Source of the DNA: Chloroflexota bacterium | GTDB taxonomy: Bacteria > Chloroflexota > Anaerolineae > Promineifilales > Promineifilaceae | Length of the DNA stretch: 8,285 nt | Reading direction: 5' to 3' | NCBI GenBank assembly: GCA_020353135.1 | Contig: CP070688.1 | Coordinates: 740,400 to 748,684 of the forward strand | In this document: piece after piece, positions 1 through 6,105 of the stretch | Layout of the letters: each line of letters opens with the position of its first letter | How positions within the stretch are numbered: position 1 is the stretch's first letter | Program-made: the position numbers and the translations under genes | Notes under the pieces: model-generated | Database searches by the model: none | Told to the model about the DNA's origin: nothing | Seen by the model: only the letters and a program-made list of their open reading frames with translations

Positions 1-23
1 AGGCCGATTCTACCGCAAGTAAC

Positions 24-50
24 CACGCTTAAGCGTGACAGCTTAAGCAT
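24..50 (-). terminator. candidate 3'-end hairpin after the binding-protein gene
   Basis: This element starts 16 bases beyond the TAG stop of the binding-protein gene, in the direction of transcription. Positions 24-37 are a perfect 14-bp palindrome (CACGCTTAAGCGTG), and its core GCTTAAGC recurs at 41-48. In the minus-strand transcript, arms 41-50 and 25-34 can form a 10-bp stem with one G-U pair and a 6-base loop. Alternatively, the 14-mer can fold on itself as a 5-bp stem with a UUAA loop. Its position after the last gene suits an operon terminator or an RNA-stabilising 3' structure. No U-tract follows, so a classic intrinsic terminator is not shown, and a palindromic operator for something to the left remains possible. 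Confidence 0.4.
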
Positions 51-65
51 CCAGACTTGTGGAAA

Positions 66-1235
66 CTAAAAGTCAAAGTCACCGATATTGTCGATGGTGA
101 AGACTGTCGGCGGGCCGGTGATGACTACGGCCATTTCCCGGAAGGAGCGTTCCCCTAAATTGGGAACCTCAAAGGTGTTGCCATCGGCAGCTTCAACGGC
201 GCCATTAGCCAGGTCAGTGCCTAGATAGGCGGCGAGGTAGCCCTCATCATAAGGGCTCCACAGCGCGAAAGCCTCAACAATGCCATCTTCGACGAAGCGA
301 CGCATCTGGTTGGGTGTGCCGAGACCCGTTACTTGAAGGCCATCGCCAACAGCGTTTTCGCCGCCCGGATAGACGCCGGCTGACTCAACGCACTGGGCTG
401 AAGCAGCGACGCCAACTGTCGTAGGCGAAATGATGCCGCGCAGGTCCGGATAGTTAGCCAGCAAGCCCTCACATTCGGTCAGGCTTTTCTGAGGATCGTC
501 GTCGCCGTATACGATGTCGACCAGTTCCATCCCTGCGTACTTGTCATCTTGCAGCGCTTCCTCCATGCCTTCAATCCAGTAGTTCTGGTCAGGCGCATCG
601 GCAGTCGCGCTTAAGATAGCGATCTTACCTTCGTAGTCAATGAGCGAACCCATCAGCTCAACCTGACTGGCGCCAGTGATGTCGAAGTCCATGGGCAACA
701 CGGCCGCATCGCGGTGGTCCTCGCTACCAGGGATGTCCGAGTTGACAATGAGCACGACAATGCCGGCTTCAGCGGCCTGGTCAAAGACGTCATTCAGAGC
801 GTCTGGGCTATTGGGTGAAATGGCCAGTACGTCCACTCCTCGTTGGATCTGCTCCTCGACGAACGGGATCTGAGAAGTGGCCTCGGCTGTGGCCGGGGCG
901 GTGGTATTGAAGTTGCAGCCAATTTCCATGCAAGCCTGCTCGAAACCACGAATAATCGAGTCGAAGTACGGGTTACCCGTGTTCTTCGGGATGTAGACGA
1001 TATCCAAGGCTTCACCTTCGGCCGCCTCTTCCTCTTCAGCCGGAGCGGCCTCTTCCTCTTCAGCCGGAGCCGCCTCTTCTTCTTCGGCTGGAGCCGCTTC
1101 TTCCTCCTCAACGGGAGCTGGTTCTTCTTCAGCAGGGGCCGCCTCCTCTTCGGCCGGCTCATCAGAACCACAAGCCACAAGAATCATGGACAGTGCCAGC
1201 AAAATGACACCGATGAGGTAAAGTCTCTTCAACAT
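66..1235 (-). CDS. sugar ABC transporter substrate-binding lipoprotein, RhaS/LsrB-like (probable rhamnose)
   Basis: This 389-residue protein is the extracellular, membrane-anchored sugar receptor of the importer encoded just upstream. Residues 1-21 are a lipoprotein signal peptide (K3-R4, a hydrophobic core, then lipobox L19-V20-A21) with C22 as the lipidated cysteine. Residues about 25-76 form a low-complexity Glu/Ala/Pro linker built on an 8-residue period. From about 77 to the end is a periplasmic-binding-protein type 1 domain (Peripla_BP_4), with strand IVYIPKNTGNPYF at 79-91 and PFVEEQIQRGVDVLAISP at 124-141. The stretch VTGLGTPNQMRRFV (302-315) followed by ALW (324-326) resembles LsrB and RhaS rather than RbsB, from memory of those families. 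Rhamnose specificity is inferred mainly from rhaM in the same operon; another 6-deoxy sugar or an AI-2-like ligand is possible. GGAG at 1242-1245 lies 6 bases before the ATG. The gene is last in the operon, separated from the permease gene by 151 bases, which may allow different expression. Confidence 0.9.
   Translation of the reverse strand: MLKRLYLIGVILLALSMILVACGSDEPAEEEAAPAEEEPAPVEEEEAAPAEEEEAAPAEEEEAAPAEEEEAAEGEALDIVYIPKNTGNPYFDSIIRGFEQACMEIGCNFNTTAPATAEATSQIPFVEEQIQRGVDVLAISPNSPDALNDVFDQAAEAGIVVLIVNSDIPGSEDHRDAAVLPMDFDITGASQVELMGSLIDYEGKIAILSATADAPDQNYWIEGMEEALQDDKYAGMELVDIVYGDDDPQKSLTECEGLLANYPDLRGIISPTTVGVAASAQCVESAGVYPGGENAVGDGLQVTGLGTPNQMRRFVEDGIVEAFALWSPYDEGYLAAYLGTDLANGAVEAADGNTFEVPNLGERSFREMAVVITGPPTVFTIDNIGDFDF
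1021..1158 (-). repeat. 24-bp tandem repeat encoding the Glu/Ala/Pro linker
   Basis: About five and a half imperfect tandem units lie inside the binding-protein gene. Units at 1021-1044, 1045-1068, 1069-1092 and 1093-1116 are each 24 bp; the next (1117-1137) is 21 bp, and a partial unit follows. The first two units differ at a single base (GCC versus GCG at their start), while later ones diverge at several. Each full unit encodes an 8-residue period of the type AAPAEEEE, and the reading frame is kept throughout. The region is a flexible acidic spacer between the lipid anchor and the sugar-binding domain. Near identity of two neighbouring units suggests recent slippage or duplication, so copy number may vary between strains. 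Confidence 0.85.
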
Positions 1236-1336
1236 TTCATTCTCCTATTTTCCCTCTGGTAGGGCCTTATGACCCCTCCATTACTCAATAGATACGGACA
1301 GAAATCGACGTACTCATGGACAATAATACTTATCAT
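1229..1336 (-). CDS. possible 35-residue leader ORF before the binding-protein gene
   Basis: An ATG at 1334-1336 opens a 35-codon frame (peptide begins MISIIVHEYVDF and ends RRMKC). Its TGA at 1229-1231 overlaps codon 2 of the binding-protein gene. A perfect 10-base Shine-Dalgarno sequence directly abuts the start. The overlap of stop and start would permit translational coupling, so this could be a leader peptide that controls the receptor level. Against it, the spacing from GGAGG to ATG is only 3 bases, the peptide resembles nothing I know, and the binding-protein gene already has its own GGAG. It could be a chance frame in the untranslated region. Confidence 0.27.
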   Translation of the reverse strand: MISIIVHEYVDFCPYLLSNGGVIRPYQRENRRMKC

Positions 1337-1346
1337 TCACCTCCTT
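1337..1346 (-). promoter_or_regulatory. perfect 10-base Shine-Dalgarno sequence in the permease/binding-protein gap
   Basis: The minus strand reads AAGGAGGTGA, complementary over 10 bases to the 3' end of typical bacterial 16S rRNA. It sits 41 bases past the stop of the second permease and about 100 bases before the binding-protein ATG, too far away to serve that gene directly. The only start codon nearby is the ATG at 1336. So strong a match is unlikely by chance in a 151-base gap. It may drive a short leader ORF, act as a ribosome standby site, or be a remnant of a lost gene. Confidence 0.5.
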
Positions 1347-1386
1347 CAAAGATGGCATGCCACCGCCTGCTTTCGGCCTCGTGCTG

Positions 1387-2442
1387 TTAGTTTCGAATGC
1401 GTTTCGTTAGATTGGAAACCAAGATAGCGACAATGAGCAGGGTCCCGATCACGGCTAGCTGGCTTTCGGCCTTTACGTTGGCCACGCCCATGCCGGTCCG
1501 CAGGAAAATGATTAGTAGGAAGGCGGCGACTGTGCCAAAGATCGTTCCACGACCGCCATAAATATCGGTACCGCCCAATACAACGGCCGTGATCACGTCT
1601 AGTTCCCAACCTCGTGCGTGATCGTAGCGGGCCACGCTCAGGCGAGAAACCATGATAAGTCCAGCAATACCGGAAAGCAGGCCCATCATCGCAAATATGG
1701 CTAGCTTCACCCGTTGGGTCGGAACGCCGGCGTAGCGGGCAGCTTCTTCGTTTGTGCCAACAGCGTAGACCCAGCGGCCGAAGTTCGTTTTGTGCAGAAT
1801 GATACCTAGGAGGATGGCTAACACGATGAAAAGCACCAGGGGCAAGGGGATGGAGGTGCCCGGAATGTAAACCCGGTGAACGCCGACAAACCACTCGGGA
1901 AACACAATGTCACGACTCCAAGCCAGCTTCGGCCGCGAGTCATCGCCGACCAATACCTGGGCCGCGCCACGGTAGAGGGCCAAGGTGGCTAACGTCACCG
2001 CCAAGGCCGGCAGTCTCATGCGCGTCACCAGTAAACCGTTTAACGCACCTAATCCTACACTTAAGAGGAGCGCGAGAGCAATTGTGAGTCCCATCGGAAT
2101 ACTCAGGTCGAAGAAGAGTACTCCGGCCACGGCCCCGACCAGGGCCAGTGTAGACGCCACCGACAAGTCGATATTGGCGCTGATGATAATGAAGGTCATG
2201 CCCAACGCCATGATGCCTACTTCAATAAACAGCGAGGTGTAGTTAAGCAGGAAGTCCAGATCTAGAAAGTACGGTGAAATGATGGAGCCGACGATAAAGG
2301 CCAGTATCAGGAGAATCACCGTGATAAATTCTGGCTGCACCACCACCCTCCGGACGAAGCTTTGCTTGGGCGCGCCTTCCGACTGTCCTTGAACGGGTTC
2401 AATCGTTGTCTGGGATTGAGTTTTTTCTGTGCTCATCGACAC
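1387..2442 (-). CDS. sugar ABC transporter permease 2 (RbsC/RhaQ type)
   Basis: This integral membrane subunit of the sugar importer belongs to the BPD_transp_2 (ribose/xylose/rhamnose) permease family. Its 351 residues are close to the usual length. A polar N-terminal tail (1-38) precedes about nine to ten hydrophobic segments, roughly at 39-60, 66-90, 95-110, 116-138, 145-162, 199-216, 245-265, 281-296, 299-315 and 328-343. The cytoplasmic coupling loop that contacts the ATPase is seen as YAVGTNEEAARYAGV (226-240), and the family motif VVLGGTDIYGG lies at 287-297. The frame starts at GTG (2442), abutting the previous permease's TAA with no gap. An in-frame ATG two codons later (2436) is an alternative. 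GGAG lies 5 bases before the GTG and 11 before the ATG. It presumably pairs with the permease encoded just upstream as a heterodimer, as RhaP and RhaQ do in Rhizobium. Sugar specificity cannot be read from this sequence. Confidence 0.92.
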   Translation of the reverse strand: MSMSTEKTQSQTTIEPVQGQSEGAPKQSFVRRVVVQPEFITVILLILAFIVGSIISPYFLDLDFLLNYTSLFIEVGIMALGMTFIIISANIDLSVASTLALVGAVAGVLFFDLSIPMGLTIALALLLSVGLGALNGLLVTRMRLPALAVTLATLALYRGAAQVLVGDDSRPKLAWSRDIVFPEWFVGVHRVYIPGTSIPLPLVLFIVLAILLGIILHKTNFGRWVYAVGTNEEAARYAGVPTQRVKLAIFAMMGLLSGIAGLIMVSRLSVARYDHARGWELDVITAVVLGGTDIYGGRGTIFGTVAAFLLIIFLRTGMGVANVKAESQLAVIGTLLIVAILVSNLTKRIRN

Positions 2443-3471
2443 TTATTCTCCGGTGGTTGCCCGTCGCAATTCGCGCCGAATGACGGCATCAACTGTGACA
2501 GCCAGAAGAATGACAAATCCGTAAACAGCCAGTTGCCAGGTAGAAGCGACGCCCAGCACGGCCAGCGCTACGTTGATGGTGCCCAGTAACAAGCACCCTA
2601 AGAAGACGCCCAGGACTGATCCGGAACCGCCAAAAACATTGGTTCCGCCAATGACGACAGCGGCAATGACGGTCAGCTCAAAACCAACGCCGGTCTCGCC
2701 AGGGTTCACGAAGCCGAAGCGCGATGCGTACAATATGCCGGCCAATCCACAGAGCGCACCGGTAATCAAATAGACCGAGAAAGTTGTGAGTTCGACCGGG
2801 ACGCCGCGTAACCTGGCGGCTTCGGGATTGCCGCCAATGGCATAGATACTCCGGCCGCCCTTCGTATATCGCAAGAAGGCATAGGCCAAAAAGGCTACGA
2901 CTACGGCAACCAGGACTACATAGGGCACCCATTGAACGCCGAATGGTCCCCGTTGTGACCAGCGAATCAGGGCTGTCGGCACGTGATTCGGATCGATCTG
3001 GCGTCCTTCACTGACGATGAATACTAGTCCCCGGTACACGCTGAGGGTGCCCAAGGTGGTAATGATGGGCGGAATTTTGAGCCAGGCAATGAGCCCACCA
3101 TTAATTGCGCCAAGCAGAGCGCCAAGGGCTATCCCGATCAGCGCCCCAAGGTAGATATTGAATTCGGGCACGTCGCGAAAGATCATGCCCACGACGATGC
3201 CGGCGAAAGCCAATATCGAGCCAATGGAGACGTCAATGCCGCGGGTGATAATGACCATCATCTCGCCCATGGCCACCACGACCAGCAAAGGAATCCATAG
3301 CAGGATGCTGCGAATATTGATCGGCTTGAGCAGGAAGTCAGGCTGGAAAGCCATCGTCACGCCCAAAACTGCAATCAAGAACAGAACAATGCCCAACTCT
3401 CGGAATCGGGCCAGACGGACGGCGATGTCGCTGGATCTTTTTCGGTGGATAGTATCTGTCGTCGTTGCCAT
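2443..3471 (-). CDS. sugar ABC transporter permease 1 (RbsC/RhaP type)
   Basis: This is the first of the two membrane-channel subunits, 342 residues, in the BPD_transp_2 family. A basic N-terminal tail (1-25) precedes hydrophobic segments at about 27-42, 53-75, 81-97, 106-130, 135-153, 181-200, 229-250, 263-277, 284-305 and 311-328. The coupling loop to the ATPase is YAIGGNPEAARLRGV (210-224). The motif VVIGGTNVFGGSGS (272-285) matches RbsC-type permeases and parallels VVLGGTDIYGG in its partner, although the two proteins differ widely elsewhere, so this is an old duplication. Its ATG lies 5 bases past the ATPase stop. The Shine-Dalgarno sequence AGAAGG sits inside the 3' end of the ATPase gene, suggesting coupled translation. 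Assignment to rhamnose rests on operon context only. Confidence 0.92.
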   Translation of the reverse strand: MATTTDTIHRKRSSDIAVRLARFRELGIVLFLIAVLGVTMAFQPDFLLKPINIRSILLWIPLLVVVAMGEMMVIITRGIDVSIGSILAFAGIVVGMIFRDVPEFNIYLGALIGIALGALLGAINGGLIAWLKIPPIITTLGTLSVYRGLVFIVSEGRQIDPNHVPTALIRWSQRGPFGVQWVPYVVLVAVVVAFLAYAFLRYTKGGRSIYAIGGNPEAARLRGVPVELTTFSVYLITGALCGLAGILYASRFGFVNPGETGVGFELTVIAAVVIGGTNVFGGSGSVLGVFLGCLLLGTINVALAVLGVASTWQLAVYGFVILLAVTVDAVIRRELRRATTGE

Positions 3472-3476
3472 GGAAT

Positions 3477-4991
3477 TTATCCTTCTTGCAGGACTTGGCC
3501 GGTAGCGGCAGCGATCACACGTTCTGCAGTCGCTTCATTTTTGTGGAACCGGCCACTGATGCGCCCTTCTCGCATCACGATGATGCGGTCACTCATGGCC
3601 AATATCTCGGGAAGCTCAGAAGAAATCATCATGATGGCCAGGCCATCGGCGGCTAGTTCACTCATCAAACGATGGACTTCGGCCTTGGCGCCGATATCGA
3701 TCCCGCGGGTAGGCTCGTCTAGCAGCATCACCTTTGGCTCAGCCATCAGCGAGCGCGAAAGCACTACCTTCTGCTGGTTGCCACCAGAAAGCTCTCGTAT
3801 GGGCTGGTTGGCGTCACGGAGAACGATATTCAATTCGTCCACGTATTTCAGGCTGGCCTCTTCTTCCAGACTTTCTCTAAGGAAGCCATTGCGGGAGAGC
3901 CGGTCAAGCACAGACAGGGTCATGTTCTTGATCACGCTCATAGGCATCAACAGCCCGTTTTGCTTGCGATCTTCGGGTACGTAGATCATCCCATGCTTGA
4001 GCGCGTCGCGCGGCCGGTCGATCTCCGCCTCCTGACCATTAATGCGTATCGTGCCCGAATCGATCTCCAAGGCACCGAATAACGCGCGGGCTACGTCGGT
4101 CCGGCCGGCGCCAACGAGGCCGGCCACGCCGACTATTTCGCCGGCGCGGATATCGAAGGTGATATCGTCGAACTTCAACGCACGTGTGAGACCTTCAACC
4201 TGAAGAACAGGCTCGCCGAATTCGGCCGACGCACCCTTTTCGAACAGGGTGCTTAATGGCCGGCCGACCATCATACGAATGACGTCATCAACCGAAACAT
4301 CGTCGATCATGCGCTGCCCGATCAGCTCGCCGTCGCGTAGAATCGTAATCCGATCGCAGATGTCGAATACTTCTTCCAACCGGTGGCTGATGAAAATGAT
4401 GGCTGTGCCTTGATCGCGCAGGAGCCGCACGATGGCAAAGAGATCTTCCACCTCGCTAGGTGTCAATGCCGCGGTCGGCTCGTCCATTAAGAGGATCTTC
4501 GCGTTTTGCGAGAGGGCGCCAGCCATCTCCACCATCTGTTGGTCGGCAATCGACAGACCGCGCACTTTGGCGCGCGGGTCAAGTTTCACACCAAGCGAGT
4601 CCAGAATCTCACCAGAGCGATCGTACATAGTTGCCCAGTCAAGTCGCCGTATCCCACGTCGCATGGGCTGGCGGCCGATGAAGATATTCTCGGCCACATC
4701 GAGATCTGGGAAGGTGAGCGGTTCCTGATGTATCAGGGCAATCTGCAATTCTGTGGCGGCCTGTGGATTGGGGATGCTGACGGTCTCGCCATTCAGGCGA
4801 ATTTCGCCAGCCTTTGGCACGTGGACGCCGGCAATGTTCTTAAGCAAGGTTGATTTACCGGCGCCGTTTTCGCCGACCAGCCCGTGAATTTCGCCGGGAT
4901 AGATCTCAAAATCAATGTCTCTCAGAACATTCACGCCACCAAATGACATGTAGATGCCGTGCGTTGTTAATACCGGTGAGTCTTCTGTCAT
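3477..4991 (-). CDS. sugar ABC transporter ATP-binding protein, two-domain (RbsA/RhaT type)
   Basis: This cytoplasmic subunit powers the importer by hydrolysing ATP. It has 504 residues and the duplicated nucleotide-binding fold of the carbohydrate-uptake CUT2 family. Domain 1 carries Walker A GENGAGKST (40-48), Q-loop Q89, signature LSIADQQ (146-152), Walker B ILLMDEPTAAL (166-176) and switch H203. Domain 2 has a degenerate Walker A, GLVGAGRTD (291-299), with Arg where Lys is expected. It also has a canonical LSGGNQQK signature (401-408), LLDEPTRGID (423-432) and SSEL (457-460) where the switch His would be. This asymmetry, one good and one degenerate ATP site, is normal in RbsA-like proteins. 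The gene starts 18 bases after the cyclase stop with a weak ribosome site (GCGGG, 8 bases before the ATG), and it is followed 5 bases later by the first permease. The substrate cannot be told from the ATPase itself. Confidence 0.94.
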   Translation of the reverse strand: MTEDSPVLTTHGIYMSFGGVNVLRDIDFEIYPGEIHGLVGENGAGKSTLLKNIAGVHVPKAGEIRLNGETVSIPNPQAATELQIALIHQEPLTFPDLDVAENIFIGRQPMRRGIRRLDWATMYDRSGEILDSLGVKLDPRAKVRGLSIADQQMVEMAGALSQNAKILLMDEPTAALTPSEVEDLFAIVRLLRDQGTAIIFISHRLEEVFDICDRITILRDGELIGQRMIDDVSVDDVIRMMVGRPLSTLFEKGASAEFGEPVLQVEGLTRALKFDDITFDIRAGEIVGVAGLVGAGRTDVARALFGALEIDSGTIRINGQEAEIDRPRDALKHGMIYVPEDRKQNGLLMPMSVIKNMTLSVLDRLSRNGFLRESLEEEASLKYVDELNIVLRDANQPIRELSGGNQQKVVLSRSLMAEPKVMLLDEPTRGIDIGAKAEVHRLMSELAADGLAIMMISSELPEILAMSDRIIVMREGRISGRFHKNEATAERVIAAATGQVLQEG

Positions 4992-5009
4992 AAGTTGAAC
5001 CCGCTTTTC

Positions 5010-5708
5010 CTAGTATGAGATGTCATACAAAAGCCTTTCAAACAACTCGACCAGCGGACCGATGTCTCCATCAATCGCCACTGCCCGGCAAGGGGAGCCA
5101 TCACGCCCTCGAATGCGTAACGGCAGAGCGATCAGGATAACCTGCTCATTTTGAAGCCGGTCAAGACCTCGTAACCCTTCAATGATCAATACCTCTGCAT
5201 CGCTGTTGAGCAATGAATGATGTGAAGCCGTATACTCCGCAGGATATGTCGTTGGCGTGTCCAGGGCTACGCAAGCCACGCCCTGCTCGGCCATCCATGT
5301 ACTGCATTCGACTGTTAGATATGGCTGTCCGCCGAAGTAGTTCGGATCGGGCAGAATCTTGTCCCAGCCGGTGTTGAATATAAGGCGACTGCCCTTGGTG
5401 ACCTTATCAGCATGGGGCTGCATATCCTCCACGTCAATTGGCTCGCCCGCTCCCTTATGACTGAAATCCAGCACATAAGCCAGGCCGAAGCCCTTGCGCA
5501 CGTCCAGATTCTCGACAGTGACGCCATCGTCAAAGAAGTGATAGGGCGCGTCCAGATGCGTGCCGTAGTGGGCGCTCATGATGATTTCGGTCATGTTGTA
5601 GTTCAGATCCGAGATCTTCAAATGGGCATTGATATGGGTCTTTGGGTCCGGTTCAAAGGTCGGCGCTCCATCAAAGATATCCTGTGAGAGATCAACCAGG
5701 CGCAACAT
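5010..5708 (-). CDS. cyclase family metal-dependent hydrolase (kynurenine formamidase/isatin hydrolase-like)
   Basis: This is a 232-residue member of the cyclase family (PF04199), metal-dependent hydrolases that cleave amide-like bonds and include kynurenine formamidase KynB and isatin hydrolase. The metal and catalytic motif is seen as HYGTHLDAPYHF, giving H47, H51, D53 and H57 with the start used here. A second part is HH at 163-164 and E177 in LIIEGL, as expected for the C-terminal half of this fold. I chose ATG 5706-5708 because GGAGG lies 7 bases upstream. An in-frame ATG at 5741 would add 11 unlikely residues (beginning MHWRVC) and run through the palindrome at 5732-5745. No other tryptophan-degradation gene is nearby, so KynB activity is doubtful. 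Lying between rhaM and the importer genes, it more likely acts on a sugar derivative, for example by opening a sugar lactone. That role is inference. Confidence 0.85.
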   Translation of the reverse strand: MLRLVDLSQDIFDGAPTFEPDPKTHINAHLKISDLNYNMTEIIMSAHYGTHLDAPYHFFDDGVTVENLDVRKGFGLAYVLDFSHKGAGEPIDVEDMQPHADKVTKGSRLIFNTGWDKILPDPNYFGGQPYLTVECSTWMAEQGVACVALDTPTTYPAEYTASHHSLLNSDAEVLIIEGLRGLDRLQNEQVILIALPLRIRGRDGSPCRAVAIDGDIGPLVELFERLLYDISY

Positions 5709-5715
5709 AGCATTT

Positions 5716-5720
5716 CCTCC
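5716..5720 (-). promoter_or_regulatory. ribosome binding site deciding the cyclase start
   Basis: GGAGG lies 7 bases before the ATG at 5706-5708, an ideal spacing. I see no comparable purine-rich sequence before the in-frame ATG at 5739-5741. This fixes the shorter start for the cyclase-family gene. Confidence 0.8.
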
Positions 5721-5731
5721 GTTGCAGACTC

Positions 5732-5758
5732 GCCAGTGCACTGGCCCATCACCAGTGC
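5732..5758 (-). repeat. palindrome with third arm between rhaM and the cyclase gene
   Basis: Positions 5732-5745 are a perfect 14-bp palindrome (GCCAGTGCACTGGC). A further copy of CCAGTGC at 5752-5758 can pair instead with GCACTGG at 5738-5744, giving a 7-bp stem and a 7-base loop. The 61-base gap therefore holds two mutually exclusive hairpins, ending 11 bases before the cyclase Shine-Dalgarno sequence. It could be an operator, an mRNA processing or stability element, or a translation-control hairpin. I recognise no known operator consensus. Confidence 0.5.
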
Positions 5759-5769
5759 CGAGCGATAAC

Positions 5770-6093
5770 TCAGTCGAGGTGGAAGTATTCTTCTAATTCA
5801 ATCATACTCTGGTCAACTTCCATGTCTCCCAGATTCTCAAAATAGGGATTCATGAAGGCGTTCCATTTGGGATTGACATCCTCCTCGGCGATTTTGTCTA
5901 GGGCGGTCTGGAAATCGACCGGCGCTTCGAAGTAGCCGAAAATCAACCCGTCCCCTCGAATGAAGAGAGTGTAATTGTGCCAACCTGAGCGCCGAAGCGC
6001 GTCTTGCATCTCGGGCCAGACGGCTTCATGATGCTTCTTGTATTCGTCTATTTTGTCTTGCTTAACTTTAAGCAGAAATCCAACTCTTTTCAT
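5770..6093 (-). CDS. rhaM: L-rhamnose mutarotase
   Basis: RhaM (called RhaU in Rhizobium) interconverts the alpha and beta anomers of L-rhamnose in the cytoplasm, supplying the form used by the next enzyme. The 107 residues are close to the E. coli protein's 104. Y18 and the catalytic H22 fall at exactly the same positions as in E. coli RhaM, from memory of that sequence. The HxxxWPEM segment (22-29), GWHNYTLF (37-44), the Trp in NPKWNAFM (74-81) and the C-terminal EEYFHL (101-106) fit the family, a dimeric ferredoxin-like fold. It starts 12 bases after the SDR stop, with GGAG inside that short gap 7 bases before the ATG. This gene is the strongest evidence that the operon handles L-rhamnose or a close 6-deoxy relative. 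I see no oddities. Confidence 0.93.
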   Translation of the reverse strand: MKRVGFLLKVKQDKIDEYKKHHEAVWPEMQDALRRSGWHNYTLFIRGDGLIFGYFEAPVDFQTALDKIAEEDVNPKWNAFMNPYFENLGDMEVDQSMIELEEYFHLD

Positions 6094-6105
6094 GCCGCTA
6101 CTCCA

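Noticed and set aside
843..1262. 139-codon open frame on the plus strand opposite the binding-protein N-terminus
   Set aside because: It is the antisense shadow of the Glu/Ala/Pro repeat, giving a Phe/Leu/Ser/Arg low-complexity translation, and it has no ribosome site or recognisable domain.
1240..1330. possible internal promoter before the binding-protein gene
   Set aside because: TTGTCC-like and TATCTA-like hexamers are present but separated by about 23 bases, outside the usual 16-19, so no promoter is called.
1351..1364. small hairpin after the second permease (10-bp palindrome TGGCATGCCA at 1353-1362)
   Set aside because: The RNA stem is only about 5 bp with a wobble pair and is followed by just three U residues, too weak to call a terminator.
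3445..3984. 179-codon plus-strand frame
   Set aside because: It lies wholly opposite the ATPase and permease starts, which have clear family motifs. Its Ser/Arg-rich translation has no domain character.
5010..5708. tryptophan catabolism (true KynB) role for the cyclase-family gene
   Set aside because: No kynureninase, tryptophan dioxygenase or related gene is in the window. All neighbours point to sugar uptake and use.
5709..5741. 11-residue N-terminal extension of the cyclase-family protein
   Set aside because: The ATG at 5741 has no ribosome site and the extension crosses a perfect palindrome. The ATG at 5706-5708 has GGAGG at ideal spacing.
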